A stretch of DNA of 64,000 nucleotides from Rhizomicrobium electricum (GTDB lineage: Bacteria; Pseudomonadota; Alphaproteobacteria; Micropepsales; Micropepsaceae): NCBI RefSeq assembly GCF_011762045.1, contig NZ_JAASQS010000001.1:62001-126000 (forward strand). Direction: 5' to 3'. The position numbers were made by a program, and so were the translations under genes. The first letter of the stretch is position 1; the number at the start of each line of letters is the position of its first letter. Below are positions 53,706 to 62,493 of the stretch, one piece after another. A model generated the notes under the pieces. That model did not search any database and was not told where the DNA came from. It saw only the letters and a list, made by a program, of their open reading frames with translations.

Positions 53706-55772
53706 ATGAATCGTCGCCTCACGATCGCGGCCGCGCTGTTGATAATGGCCGGCTGCTCCGCCCCCCCGCCGCCTCCACCGCCGGCGCCGCCTCCCGGCCC
53801 CAAAGCCACGCTCGGCCAGTGGGGCGTGGACTTCACCGGCATGGACCGCTCGGTGAAGCCGGGCGACGACTTCTACATGTTCGTCAACGGCAAGTGGCAG
53901 AAGGACGCCGTCATTCCGGCCGACCGTTCTTCCACGGGCTCGTTCCAGACTCTCGCGATCCTCAGCGAAAAGCGGATGAAGGAGATCGTTGCGGAGCTGG
54001 AAGCCAAGCCGGTGGACAAGCTCTCGCCGGAAGAGAAGAAGCTGCGCGATCTCTATGACGGCTTCACCGACACCAAGGCGATCGAAGCGCGCGGTCTCGA
54101 GCCGGTCAAAGCCGACCTCGCGATGATCGGCAAGCTGAAGACGTTGAAGGATGTCGCCCGCGTCATGGGCTCGCCGCGCTTGGCCGCCGGCAGCATCTTC
54201 GGCCTCGGCATCGGCGTCGACGACAAGGACTCCTCTAAGTACAGCGTCAATCTCACGCCGGAAGGTCTCGGCCTGCCGGATCGCGATTTCTACCTGCTCG
54301 ACGAAGCGGGCATCGTGAAGGTGCGCGAAGCCTATAAGGCATATCTCGGCACCATGCTGTCGCTTACCGGCGCCAAGGATGCCGACGCCCGCGCCGCCAA
54401 GGTGATGGCCCTCGAAACCGGCATCGCCAAGCTGCGCTGGAGCCTCGCCCAGCAGCGCGATCCGGAGAAGATGTATCATCCGGTCGCTTTCAAGGACTTG
54501 AGGAAGCTTGCTCCCGCGTTCCCGTGGGATGCGTTCTTCTCCGAAACCGAGATTCCGCTCAACAAGGGTGCGCGCGTCGTCATCGTCGGCGAGAACTCCG
54601 CCGTCGGCCCGATCGCCAAGCTGTTCGCCAAGACGCCGGTCGGCGTGTGGCGCGATTACCTGACCATCCACTATCTGCACAGCTACGCCGCCGTACTGCC
54701 GCAGAAGATCGACGATGCCGACTTTGCCTTCTACGGCACAGCGCTGGCCGGACGGACGGCGCAGACCGAACGCGCCACCCGCGGCGTGCGCCTGCTCGAT
54801 CGCACGCTCGGCGAAGCGTTCGGCAAGCTCTACGTCGCCAAGTACTTCCCGCCGGAAGCGAAAGCCAAGGTGGAGAAGCTCGTCTCCAACCTGCTCAAGG
54901 CCTATGAGGCCGACATCAAGACGCTGCCGTGGATGAGCGAAGCCACCCGTCAGAAGGCGCTCGACAAGATCCACGCCTTCACGCCGCATCTGGGCTACCC
55001 GGATGTGTGGCGCGACTACGCGGCGCTCGAGATCAGCCGCGACGACCTCGTCGGCAACATGAAGCGCGCTTCGATGTTCGAATGGCACCACGACGTCGCC
55101 CGTCTCGATCAGGCGGTGGACCGCAACGAATGGCACATGACGCCGCCGACGGTGAACGCCTATTACAATCCGTCGTTCAACTCGATCACCTTCCCGGCCG
55201 CGATCCTGCAGCCGCCGTTCTTCGATCCGAATGCGGACGATGCGGTGAACTACGGCGCCATCGGCGTGGTGATCGGCCATGAAATCAGCCACGGCTTCGA
55301 CGATCAGGGTTCGAAGTACAACGGCGCCGGCAACATGGAGAACTGGTGGACCGACACCGATCTCACCAACTTCCAGGCCCGCACCAAGATGCTGACCGAT
55401 CAGTACAGCGCCTTCGAGCCGCTGCCCGGCCTGCATGTCCGGGGCGATGCGACGCTCGGCGAGAACATCGCCGACCTCGCCGGCTTGTCGATCTCCTACA
55501 AAGCCTACCACATCGCGCTCGGCGGTCAGGCCGCGCCGGTGCTGGACGGCTTCACCGGCGACCAGCGCTTCTTCATGGGACTGGCGCAGGTATGGCAGTC
55601 GAAGTTCCGCGAAGGCGAACTGCGCAGCCGCATTCTCTCCGACGTGCATTCGCCGGCGGCGTTCCGGGTCATCGGTTCGACCCGCAATGTCGACGCGTGG
55701 TACGAGGCGTTCGACGTCAAGCCGGGCGACAAGTACTACCTGCCGCCGGACCAGCGCGTGAAGCTCTGGTAA
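53706..55772 (+). CDS. M13-family metallopeptidase lipoprotein (neprilysin/PepO-like), copy 1
   Basis: A 688-residue periplasmic or outer-membrane-anchored zinc peptidase. The lipobox is IMAGCSAPPPPPPP, so the Cys would be lipidated, and a Pro-rich linker follows. The M13 N-domain begins MDRSVKPGDDFYMFVNGKW. The catalytic site is VIGHEISHGFDDQGSKYN (HExxH, about residue 523), with GENIADLAG (third ligand Glu, about 583). The substrate-binding NAYYNPSFNSITFPAAIL is normal. M13 enzymes cut short peptides. GGAG stands seven bases before the ATG at 53706. A tandem paralogue follows. Confidence 0.95.
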   Translation: MNRRLTIAAALLIMAGCSAPPPPPPPAPPPGPKATLGQWGVDFTGMDRSVKPGDDFYMFVNGKWQKDAVIPADRSSTGSFQTLAILSEKRMKEIVAELEAKPVDKLSPEEKKLRDLYDGFTDTKAIEARGLEPVKADLAMIGKLKTLKDVARVMGSPRLAAGSIFGLGIGVDDKDSSKYSVNLTPEGLGLPDRDFYLLDEAGIVKVREAYKAYLGTMLSLTGAKDADARAAKVMALETGIAKLRWSLAQQRDPEKMYHPVAFKDLRKLAPAFPWDAFFSETEIPLNKGARVVIVGENSAVGPIAKLFAKTPVGVWRDYLTIHYLHSYAAVLPQKIDDADFAFYGTALAGRTAQTERATRGVRLLDRTLGEAFGKLYVAKYFPPEAKAKVEKLVSNLLKAYEADIKTLPWMSEATRQKALDKIHAFTPHLGYPDVWRDYAALEISRDDLVGNMKRASMFEWHHDVARLDQAVDRNEWHMTPPTVNAYYNPSFNSITFPAAILQPPFFDPNADDAVNYGAIGVVIGHEISHGFDDQGSKYNGAGNMENWWTDTDLTNFQARTKMLTDQYSAFEPLPGLHVRGDATLGENIADLAGLSISYKAYHIALGGQAAPVLDGFTGDQRFFMGLAQVWQSKFREGELRSRILSDVHSPAAFRVIGSTRNVDAWYEAFDVKPGDKYYLPPDQRVKLW

Positions 55773-55825
55773 GCAGCATCAAATGTCGACAGAGATGCCG
55801 ACCGATATAAAGTGATTGTCTTGAA

Positions 55826-55857
55826 CGTGCCCGCCCTCGCGACGGGCACGTTTTTTT
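55826..55857 (+). terminator. Intrinsic terminator of the first M13 gene
   Basis: CGTGCCCG/CGGGCACG stem with a nine-base loop followed by seven T, 53 bases after the stop. The same eight-base stem is found after the second M13 gene. Confidence 0.92.
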
Positions 55858-56440
55858 GTGCGCCACGCGTTTCTGCCCCGCCTTCCTTTTCTGACCACGC
55901 GGACGCACCTCTCTTTTCTGCCCTCCACGGGCGCAAGGCTTTTCATGCAGGGCACTAGGACCGTGGGGGGAAGTGGCAGCCTGCGCGTAGGCGCAGGATG
56001 ACAAAGGGGGGCTTACTCAGCGCGCGAGAGAGTGATGCCCGCAGTAATCCCCCCTTTGCTTCGCTACACTCAGCACTTCCCCCCGCGTTCTGAGTGCCAA
56101 CGCAGAAACCGGTGCGCCCGCGTGGGGCAGAAAAGAATGGTGCGATCCAGAAACGACAGCGCACTTCCTCCGCGCCTCCGCGTCTCCGCGTGAACCAATT
56201 CCGTTCATCATTGTGACCGGTTTCATTCGTCCATCTTCCGGAAATTATTGCGGCTGCGTCTCGCGTGTAAAAACCACAATATTTTTCAGGACATCTTGAA
56301 ATCGTCTGTAGCGCTTCCCATCTCGAATACCGAGGTCTGGGAGTGTCGTATCAAGAGCGGCCCCAATACGGCTGCGATAGCGGAAATTTTCCACGTGAGT
56401 CATACAGGTGAAGGGATGGCGTGTGCATCCACGTAAGCGA
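55858..56440. other. Long non-coding spacer between the two M13 genes
   Basis: About 580 bases with no ORF I can support. The first part (55960-56090) is built of nested inverted repeats, described separately. From 56200 to 56440 the sequence is AT-richer and may hold the promoter of the candidate RNA that follows. Reading frames here give low-complexity translations with no ribosome binding sites. Confidence 0.5.
55965..56084. repeat. Nested inverted repeats
   Basis: GGGGGGAAGTG (55965-55975) pairs with CACTTCCCCCC (56074-56084). Inside it AAAGGGGGG (56003-56011) pairs with CCCCCCTTT (56049-56057), and CCTGCGC/GCGCAGG (55980-55997) forms a small hairpin. Together they could fold into one 120-base structure or be a degenerate intergenic repeat. 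Confidence 0.6.
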
Positions 56441-56443
56441 TAG

Positions 56444-56592
56444 CCGAGGATATGTGCCCGAGAAGGGCCGGTTCGCCTGGGCAGGTCGCTTTTGAAACCG
56501 AGGGAGAAGACAGCGGTGCCGTCGCTGCGCGCATTAACCTGCGCGTGCCGTGCGCCAACCTCCTCGGAAAAGGCGGGCCCTCCCGCCTTTTT
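56444..56592 (+). ncRNA. Candidate structured small RNA with its own terminator
   Basis: CCGAGGA (56444-56450) pairs with TCCTCGG (56561-56567), closing a 124-base element. Inside, CGGTT/AACCG and CAGCG/CGCTG form hairpins. Directly after the closing stem comes an intrinsic terminator (AAAAGGCGGG, loop, CCCGCCTTTTT, 56568-56592), although no gene on this strand ends here. This is the layout of a free-standing small RNA. I could not match it to SRP, tmRNA or a riboswitch; a divergent 6S-like RNA is possible because of the long closing stem. Confidence 0.45.
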
Positions 56593-56627
56593 GCGTATTT
56601 AAAGGGGACCGCTCCTCCGGCCGGTGA

Positions 56628-56674
56628 TCGCGAAAGCGTGACTTGCGTGTTGCCTGACACCGCCCACATTTGTC
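56628..56674 (+). promoter_or_regulatory. Candidate heat-shock-type promoter of the second M13 gene
   Basis: CTTG (56642-56645), 17 bases, then CCCACATTT (56663-56671), in the same arrangement as before the first copy. The 19-base stretch 56628-56646 differs from 53634-53652 at one position only. Confidence 0.45.
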
Positions 56675-56701
56675 GGCAGATTCAATCCGTTGGAGCACTC
56701 C

Positions 56702-58762
56702 ATGAAACGCCGACTGTTCGCGGCGGCCTGCCTTGTTCTGGCCGGCTGCACCACGTCCGCCCCGCCCCCGCCCGCGCCGCCGCCGGGGCCCAAGGCCGAA
56801 CTCGGCGCCTGGGGCGTGGATCTGGCCGGCATGGACCGTTCCGTGAAGCCCGGCGACGACTTCTTTGCCTACGTCAACGGCAATTGGGAAAAGCAGGCGG
56901 TGATCCCGCCGGATCGTTCGAACATCGGCACCGGCCAGAACCTCGCGATCCTCAGCGAAAAGCGCATGAAGGAAATCGTCGCCGATCTCGAAGCCAAGCC
57001 GCTCGACCGGCTCACGCCCGACGAGAAGAAGCTGCGGGATCTCTACGACGGCTACATGGACGAGAAGGCCATCGAAGCCCGCGGCATCGAACCGGTCAAA
57101 GCCGATCTCGACCGCATTGCCGGTCTGAAGACGCTCAAGCAGGTGGCTCAGATGATGGGCTCGCCGAATACCGCCGCCGGCAGCCTCTACGCGTTCGGCG
57201 TCGGCATCGACGACAAGAACTCCAGCGCCTACAGCGTCAACGTTTCCGCCGCCGGCCTCGGCATGCCGGATCGCGATTATTACCTGCTCGACGATCCCGA
57301 TATCGCCAAGACGCGCGAGGCCTACAAAACGTTCATCGCCACCATGCTCGAACTGACCGGCGCCAAGGATGCGACGGCGCGGGCGGAAAAGGTCCTGGCG
57401 CTCGAAACCGCCATCGCCAAGGCGCATTGGGAGTTGAAGGATCAGCGCGACGCCGACAAGATGTACGCGCCGATGAGCTTCAACGCGCTGAAAAAAGCGG
57501 CGCCGCAGTTCCCGTGGGATTCCTTCGTCGCCGACAGCGGCATTCCGCTCAAGAACGGCGAACGCCAAATCATCGTCGGCGAAAGCACCGCCATTCCCGT
57601 GCTCGCCAAGATTTTCGCCAAGACGCCCGTTGCGGTGTGGCGCGATTATCTGACGGTGCAATACCTGCACAACTACGCCGCCTATCTGCCCAAGAGGTTC
57701 GACGACGCCAATTTCGCCTTTTACGGCACGGTGCTCGGCGGCCGCACCCAGCAGAGCGACCGGCAGACCAGGGCCGTGCGCCTCCTCGACTCCACGATGG
57801 GCGAGGCTTTCGGCAAGCTCTATGTCGCCAAGTTCTTCCCGCCCGAAGCCAAGGCCAAGGTGCAGAAACTCGTTTCCAACATCCTGAAAGCCTATGAGGA
57901 AGATATCCAGTCGCTGACCTGGATGAGCGACGAAACCAGGAAGAAGGCGCTCGAAAAGATCCGCAAGTTCACGCCGTATCTCGGCTATCCCGACACGTGG
58001 CGCGATTATTCGGCCTATGACGTGAGCCGTGACGACATGGTGGGCAACATCAAGCGGTCGGCCCACTTCAACTGGACCCGCGACGTGAGCCGCCTCGACA
58101 GTCCGGTCGACAAGGCCGAATGGCAGATGACGACGCCGACGGTGAATGCCTATTTCATGCCGCCGTTCAACTCGATCACCTTCCCGGCCGCCATCCTGCA
58201 ATCGCCGATCTTCGATCCCAATGCCGACGATGCGGTGAACTACGGCGCCATCGGCTCGGTCATCGGTCACGAGATCAGCCACGGCTTCGACGACCAAGGT
58301 TCGAAGTACAACGGCGACGGCGTGCTGCAGAACTGGTGGACGGAGGAAGACCGCAAGAACTTCGACGCCCGCACCAAAATGCTGGTCAAGCAATACGATG
58401 CCTACGAGCCCCTGCCCGGCCTGCACATGCGGGGCGAGCCGACGCTCGGCGAGAACATCGCGGACCTAGCCGGTCTGTCGATCACGCTGAAGGCCTATCG
58501 CATTTCGCTCGGCGGCAAGCCGGCACCGGTGCTCGACGGCTTCACCGGCGACCAGCGCGTCTTCCTCGGCTTCGGCCAGGTCTGGCGCGCCAAGTTCCGC
58601 GACAACGATCTGCGCCGTCGCATCCTGTCGGACGTGCATTCGCCCGCGCCGTTCCGGGTCCGCGGCTCAATCCGCAACATGGACGACTGGTACAAGGCAT
58701 TCGACGTCAAGCCAGGCGACAAATACTATCTGCCGCCGGAAGAACGCGTAAAGCTCTGGTAA
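56702..58762 (+). CDS. M13-family metallopeptidase lipoprotein, copy 2
   Basis: A 686-residue paralogue of the preceding peptidase, alike along its whole length. The lipobox is LAGCTTSAPPPP. MDRSVKPGDDFFAYVNGNW opens the M13 domain, VIGHEISHGFDDQGSKYN holds the zinc site, and GENIADLAG the third ligand. Both copies keep every catalytic residue, so both should be active. Differences cluster in the N-domain and around the substrate cleft, suggesting different peptide preference. TTGGAG precedes the ATG at 56702. Confidence 0.95.
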   Translation: MKRRLFAAACLVLAGCTTSAPPPPAPPPGPKAELGAWGVDLAGMDRSVKPGDDFFAYVNGNWEKQAVIPPDRSNIGTGQNLAILSEKRMKEIVADLEAKPLDRLTPDEKKLRDLYDGYMDEKAIEARGIEPVKADLDRIAGLKTLKQVAQMMGSPNTAAGSLYAFGVGIDDKNSSAYSVNVSAAGLGMPDRDYYLLDDPDIAKTREAYKTFIATMLELTGAKDATARAEKVLALETAIAKAHWELKDQRDADKMYAPMSFNALKKAAPQFPWDSFVADSGIPLKNGERQIIVGESTAIPVLAKIFAKTPVAVWRDYLTVQYLHNYAAYLPKRFDDANFAFYGTVLGGRTQQSDRQTRAVRLLDSTMGEAFGKLYVAKFFPPEAKAKVQKLVSNILKAYEEDIQSLTWMSDETRKKALEKIRKFTPYLGYPDTWRDYSAYDVSRDDMVGNIKRSAHFNWTRDVSRLDSPVDKAEWQMTTPTVNAYFMPPFNSITFPAAILQSPIFDPNADDAVNYGAIGSVIGHEISHGFDDQGSKYNGDGVLQNWWTEEDRKNFDARTKMLVKQYDAYEPLPGLHMRGEPTLGENIADLAGLSITLKAYRISLGGKPAPVLDGFTGDQRVFLGFGQVWRAKFRDNDLRRRILSDVHSPAPFRVRGSIRNMDDWYKAFDVKPGDKYYLPPEERVKLW

Positions 58763-58785
58763 TCGAGACCTTATTTGTTAATCTT

Positions 58786-58820
58786 CGTGCCCGTGCCGGG
58801 ATGGTGCGGGCACGCTCTTT
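58786..58820 (+). terminator. Intrinsic terminator of the second M13 gene
   Basis: CGTGCCCG/CGGGCACG stem with a 13-base loop, then CTCTTTT. The stem is identical to that after the first M13 gene. Confidence 0.8.
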
Positions 58821-58854
58821 TCGGGGCGCCATGGCTGCCAAGTACGGGATTTTC

Positions 58855-59751
58855 ATGCTGCGCCGTCTCCTTCGTCTTATCTGCGTTTCTTCTCTCGCTT
58901 TTGCCGCGTCTGCTGCCGAACCCGTCGACCGCAGTTTCAAGGAATGCCCCGAGTGCCCCGACATGATCGGCATTCCGGCGGGAAAGTTCGTGATGGGCAG
59001 TCCGGCGCGCGAGCCTGGCCGCTTCGATGCCGAAGGGCCGCAGCGCATCGTCGCCGTGAAGGCCTTCGCGCTCGCCAAGTTCAACATCACCAGCGAGGAC
59101 TACCTCACCTTCCTGCGCGCCACCGGCTATGAGCCGGAGCCGTGCAACAAGCTTCTCAACATGCGCTGGCGGGTGCCCAACAAAGGCGTCGCCTATCCGC
59201 CGTACGACGAGGAGCCGGCGCGCTGGCCGGCGAGCTGCGTGTCGTGGAAGGACGCCCACGCCTATATCGACTGGCTGAACAAGAAGGTGCGCGAGGCCCG
59301 TCCGGGTCTGACCAACAAGACCGGTCCCTACCGCTTGCCCAGCGAAGCCGAATGGGAATACGCCGCCCGCGGCGGCACCACCACGGCACGCTGGTGGGGC
59401 GATGCGATCGGCAGCGGCAATGCCAACTGCAACGGCTGCGGCAGTCAATACGATTTCCGCGCATTGTCCAACATCGACAGCTTCAAGCCCAATCCGTTCG
59501 GGCTCTACGGCATGCTCGGCAATGTCTGGGAGTGGACCGCGGACTGTTGGCACAAGAGCTACATCGGTGCGCCCGCCGACGCCCGCCCGTGGACGGAAAA
59601 AGGCTGCACCCGCCATGTGTTGCGCGGCGGATCGTGGGATAACGTGCCGGTGTTCGTGCGCTCTGCGGCACGCGCCGGAGCCGAGGATACCGGCGGCGAT
59701 TTCGATTATTCGACGCTGGCGGGCTTCCGGGTAGCGCGCGACCTGCCTTGA
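58855..59751 (+). CDS. Secreted SUMF1/EgtB-type (formylglycine-generating-enzyme-like) protein
   Basis: A 298-residue protein with a signal peptide (MLRRLLRLICVSSLAFAASA). The FGE-sulfatase fold is clear: MIGIPAGKFVMGSP, ASCVSWKDAHAYIDWLN, YRLPSEAEWEYAARGG, NPFGLYGMLGNVWEWTADCW, HVLRGGSWDN and AGFRVAR. A pair of cysteines needed for copper-dependent formylglycine formation is not obvious, and no sulfatase gene is near, so it is probably a non-catalytic or otherwise specialised member. ATG at 58855 was chosen for the signal peptide; 58831 is also possible. Confidence 0.85.
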   Translation: MLRRLLRLICVSSLAFAASAAEPVDRSFKECPECPDMIGIPAGKFVMGSPAREPGRFDAEGPQRIVAVKAFALAKFNITSEDYLTFLRATGYEPEPCNKLLNMRWRVPNKGVAYPPYDEEPARWPASCVSWKDAHAYIDWLNKKVREARPGLTNKTGPYRLPSEAEWEYAARGGTTTARWWGDAIGSGNANCNGCGSQYDFRALSNIDSFKPNPFGLYGMLGNVWEWTADCWHKSYIGAPADARPWTEKGCTRHVLRGGSWDNVPVFVRSAARAGAEDTGGDFDYSTLAGFRVARDLP

Positions 59752-59946
59752 TCAAGGCCGTCCGCGAAAAATATTTCCGCGATTTCGGAAGAACTCCAAT
59801 CCATCGCGCAAAAGCTTGCGGCGATTCACGATTGGCGATCGTTAAGGATTTACGTCGCGGATTTGCCGAAATTCAAACCTAACGCGGACACGATCCACTA
59901 CCTATCTTTATCGTATCGGAACGATAGTTCAGGGGTGGATCACCAC

Positions 59947-60123
59947 ATGCGGAAACCTTCTCCCATTACGGCTGCTGCGGAAGTCGAGGAGCGGTTCCTG
60001 TTACAGGCTTTGCACCGGTTGCGTACTGCGGAACAGCGCTACGTCTTCACGCTGATGGCGGATCTGATCAGCCACGGCATGGTGGCGCAGCAAGCGAAAG
60101 CGGCGGAAACCGGCGCGAAGTAG
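59947..60123 (+). CDS. Small protein of 58 residues, unknown
   Basis: MRKPSPITAAAEVEERFLLQALHRLRTAEQRYVFTLMADLI and a short tail; mostly one or two amphipathic helices. No family is recognised. The start is uncertain: ATG at 59947, with GTG at 59935 and a longer reading from 59863 also in frame. The AT-rich stretch before it (59880-59930) has the dyad TATCGT/ACGATA at 59910-59927, which could be a promoter or operator. It ends three bases before the end of the convergent TonB-like gene. Confidence 0.45.
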   Translation: MRKPSPITAAAEVEERFLLQALHRLRTAEQRYVFTLMADLISHGMVAQQAKAAETGAK

Positions 60124-60126
60124 CGC

Positions 60127-60888
60127 TCATCGCAAGACGGCGCGCGTATCCAACAAAAGCGTAAAATGCATTTCCTTCGGATAATCGCCGGCGGGTAGCG
60201 CCACCGGCGACGACAGAAGTACGGCATTGCGCGCGCCGATCGCGATATCGCGGAACACCACGTCGGTCTTGGCCCGTGCCTGCTCGACGATGTCGGCCGC
60301 CACGATGCTGCCGTCGCGCTTCATCACCACGGCGATCTTGACCGTCATGGGCCGCGCGCTCGCGCGCGAGAGGTTCAGGGTCCAGCGCCGAAGGACCTGC
60401 GCCAGCACATAATCGCGAATGGCATAGGTCGCGGCATCGCCGCCGGCGCCGTTCGAGGCATCGACGTTCGAAACGCCCGCCCCATCCGCGAGCGCCAGCT
60501 TGTTGTCGGGTTGCTTCAGCCGCGCCAGCGCCTTCAGCTTGGCGTCGAGCGCATCGACCGGCTTGGTGCCGCTGGCGGAGACGCCGTGCGGATTGGGGCT
60601 GGCGGCATCGTGCGGCCGTCCCGCTTTCTGTTGCGGCACCGGCGAACGCAGATCGGCGGGCGGCGAGCGCGTCTCGTCGGCAAGGCGGATCAGTTCGACC
60701 GGCACGAACGGCGGCAGGACCGGCGGCCGGCGGACGATCTCCGCCGTATGGCGCGCCACCACAACCAGCGCCAGGAACGCCAACAGGCCGTGCAGCGCCA
60801 GCGAGCCGAGCACGCCGGCCCCGTTCGCGCCGGCGTAGCGGCGTCCGGCGGCCAGCATCTGGCGGATATCGGGCACAAGTTCGCTCAC
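60127..60888 (-). CDS. TonB/TolA-like envelope protein
   Basis: A 253-residue protein with one N-terminal membrane segment (VLGSLALHGLLAFLALVVVA, about 26-45), a Pro-rich periplasmic linker (PPVLPPFVPVELIRLAD onward) and a C-terminal domain YAIRDYVLAQVLRRWTLNL...MTVKIAVVMKRDGSIVAADIVEQ. That domain resembles the TonB/TolA C-terminal fold. No exbB, exbD or tolQR genes are adjacent. It may couple inner-membrane energy to the outer membrane or serve envelope integrity. Confidence 0.7.
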   Translation of the reverse strand: MSELVPDIRQMLAAGRRYAGANGAGVLGSLALHGLLAFLALVVVARHTAEIVRRPPVLPPFVPVELIRLADETRSPPADLRSPVPQQKAGRPHDAASPNPHGVSASGTKPVDALDAKLKALARLKQPDNKLALADGAGVSNVDASNGAGGDAATYAIRDYVLAQVLRRWTLNLSRASARPMTVKIAVVMKRDGSIVAADIVEQARAKTDVVFRDIAIGARNAVLLSSPVALPAGDYPKEMHFTLLLDTRAVLR

Positions 60889-60963
60889 GGCCGGAGATTA
60901 CACGGTTCGCCCGGCCGCGGTGTCAAATCTCGGCGACTGGTTTTTGCCGCAGTGTTGGGCTTA

Positions 60964-62148
60964 ATGGACGTCATGAAAGGCGACTCGAACCGCATCCCCA
61001 CCGTGGCCATGGCCGTGGCTGCCGGTTTCGGCGTGGCCAATCTTTATTACAATCAGCCGATGCTGGCGCTGATCGCCCAGTCGTTTCCGTTCTCCAAGAT
61101 CGCCCTTCTGATCCCCAGCGCGACTCAGCTCGGCTATGTGCTCGGCCTCGTGCTGTTCCTGCCGCTCGGCGATCTGGTCGACCGCCGCAGGCTGATCGTG
61201 GTGCAGTTCGTCCTTCTGGCGCTAGCACTGATCGCGGCGGCGACGGCACCCACCGCCATCCTCCTTCTGGGCGCCTCGTTCCTGGTCGGTGCAACCTCCA
61301 GCGTCGCCCAGCAGATCGTGCCGTTCGCCGCTAGTCTCGCGAACGACTCCAACCGCGGCACCATCGTCGGCCGGGTGATGAGCGGGGTGTTATGCGGCAT
61401 CCTTCTCGGCCGGACGGTCGCCGGTTTCGTCGCCACCTGGTTTGGCTGGCACGCCACCTTCTTCCTGGCCGTGCCGGCCATGCTCGCCGCCGGAGCTCTG
61501 ATGGCCGCCCGGCTGCCGACCCGGCCGCCGCTCGAAACCATCCGCTATCCCAAGGCGCTCGCTTCGCTGGCCGATCTCTGGGAGGAGGAGCCGGTCCTGC
61601 GCCGCGCTGCCCTCACCCAAGGCGCCCTGTTCGGTTCGTTCTCAGTGTTCTGGACGGTGCTGTCGCTGCATTTGCAGGAGCCGATGTTCAAGCTCGGCGC
61701 CGATGCGGCCGGCTTGTTCGCGCTTCTGGGTGTCGTCGGCATCACGGCGGCGCCGTGGTCCGGGCATATCGCCGACCGACGCGGACCGACGCTAGTGGTG
61801 CAGATCGGTGTCCTGATAACCGTGCTCGCCTGGATCCCGTTCGCGCTGTGGAACAGCATTCTCGGCATGATCGTCGGCGTGATGGTGCTCGACTTCGGCG
61901 TCCAGAGCGCGGTGGTGTCGAACCAGCACAAAATCTATGCGTTACGGCCCGAGGCGCGGAGCCGCGTCAACACCATCTTCATGTCGGGTATTTTCATCGG
62001 CGGCGCCGTCGGCTCGGCGTTCGGCGGCACCGTCTACAAGCTCGCCGGCTGGTTCCCGACATGCCTGTTCGGCGCCGCGATGGCGTCGATCGCACTATGT
62101 TTGCAGACGCTGGGAAAACCGGACCCTAATCCACCTTCGCCGGCGTGA
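60964..62148 (+). CDS. MFS transporter
   Basis: A 394-residue permease with twelve predicted helices. Family features are AAGFGVANLYYNQPMLALIA at the first helix, GDLVDRRRLIVVQ in the loop between helices 2 and 3 (the MFS signature), and GHIADRRGPTLVV in the matching loop of the second half. It resembles the YgaY/YtbD-type drug or metabolite exporters. The substrate is unknown. Its end overlaps the convergent sufA gene by 23 bases. Start is ATG at 60964 or 60973. Confidence 0.88.
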   Translation: MDVMKGDSNRIPTVAMAVAAGFGVANLYYNQPMLALIAQSFPFSKIALLIPSATQLGYVLGLVLFLPLGDLVDRRRLIVVQFVLLALALIAAATAPTAILLLGASFLVGATSSVAQQIVPFAASLANDSNRGTIVGRVMSGVLCGILLGRTVAGFVATWFGWHATFFLAVPAMLAAGALMAARLPTRPPLETIRYPKALASLADLWEEEPVLRRAALTQGALFGSFSVFWTVLSLHLQEPMFKLGADAAGLFALLGVVGITAAPWSGHIADRRGPTLVVQIGVLITVLAWIPFALWNSILGMIVGVMVLDFGVQSAVVSNQHKIYALRPEARSRVNTIFMSGIFIGGAVGSAFGGTVYKLAGWFPTCLFGAAMASIALCLQTLGKPDPNPPSPA

Positions 62149-62488
62149 GTGACACGGACTCGCCGCAGCCGCAGGCGGCCGTCTGGTTTGGGTTCTTGAA
62201 GACGAACCGCGCGCCCATCTTCTCGTGCACGAAGTCGATTTCGGTGCCGATCAGGAACAGGATCGCCTTGGGATCGATGAACACCTTGACGCCCTTGTCC
62301 TCCACCACTTCCTCGAGCGGCAGGGCGCTTTCGGCGTAGTCCATGCCGTAGCTCATGCCGGCGCAGCCGCCGTTGCGCACACCGACGCGCAGGCCGATGT
62401 ATTTACCCTCGGCGTTGGCGAGGATTTCTTTGATGCGCTCCGCTGCGGCATCGGAAAGACGGACGGCTTGGGGGCGTTGGCGAACCAT
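62126..62488 (-). CDS. sufA: Iron-sulfur assembly protein SufA (HesB/IscA family)
   Basis: A 120-residue A-type carrier that receives Fe-S clusters and passes them to apo-enzymes. The three conserved cysteines are in VRNGGCAGMSY (about residue 42) and NQTAACGCGES (about 107-109). LSDAAAERIKEIL at the N-terminus is typical. It is the last gene of the suf group, six bases after sufT. GAGGAAA precedes the ATG. Confidence 0.93.
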   Translation of the reverse strand: MVRQRPQAVRLSDAAAERIKEILANAEGKYIGLRVGVRNGGCAGMSYGMDYAESALPLEEVVEDKGVKVFIDPKAILFLIGTEIDFVHEKMGARFVFKNPNQTAACGCGESVSLTPAKVD

Positions 62489-62493
62489 TTTCC

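Noticed and set aside
55717..56164. Minus-strand ORFs of 66-95 codons in the M13 spacer
   Set aside because: Translations are Arg/Pro/Gly-rich, overlap the inverted repeats and have no ribosome binding site.
56440..56600. SRP RNA, tmRNA or cobalamin, TPP or glycine riboswitch
   Set aside because: Their conserved motifs (for example GGAAGGAAGCA or the B12 box) are absent, so the element is left unassigned.
59900..59940. EcfG (general stress) promoter
   Set aside because: GGAAC is present, but GTT is missing at 16-17 bases; the dyad TATCGT/ACGATA is only a possible operator.
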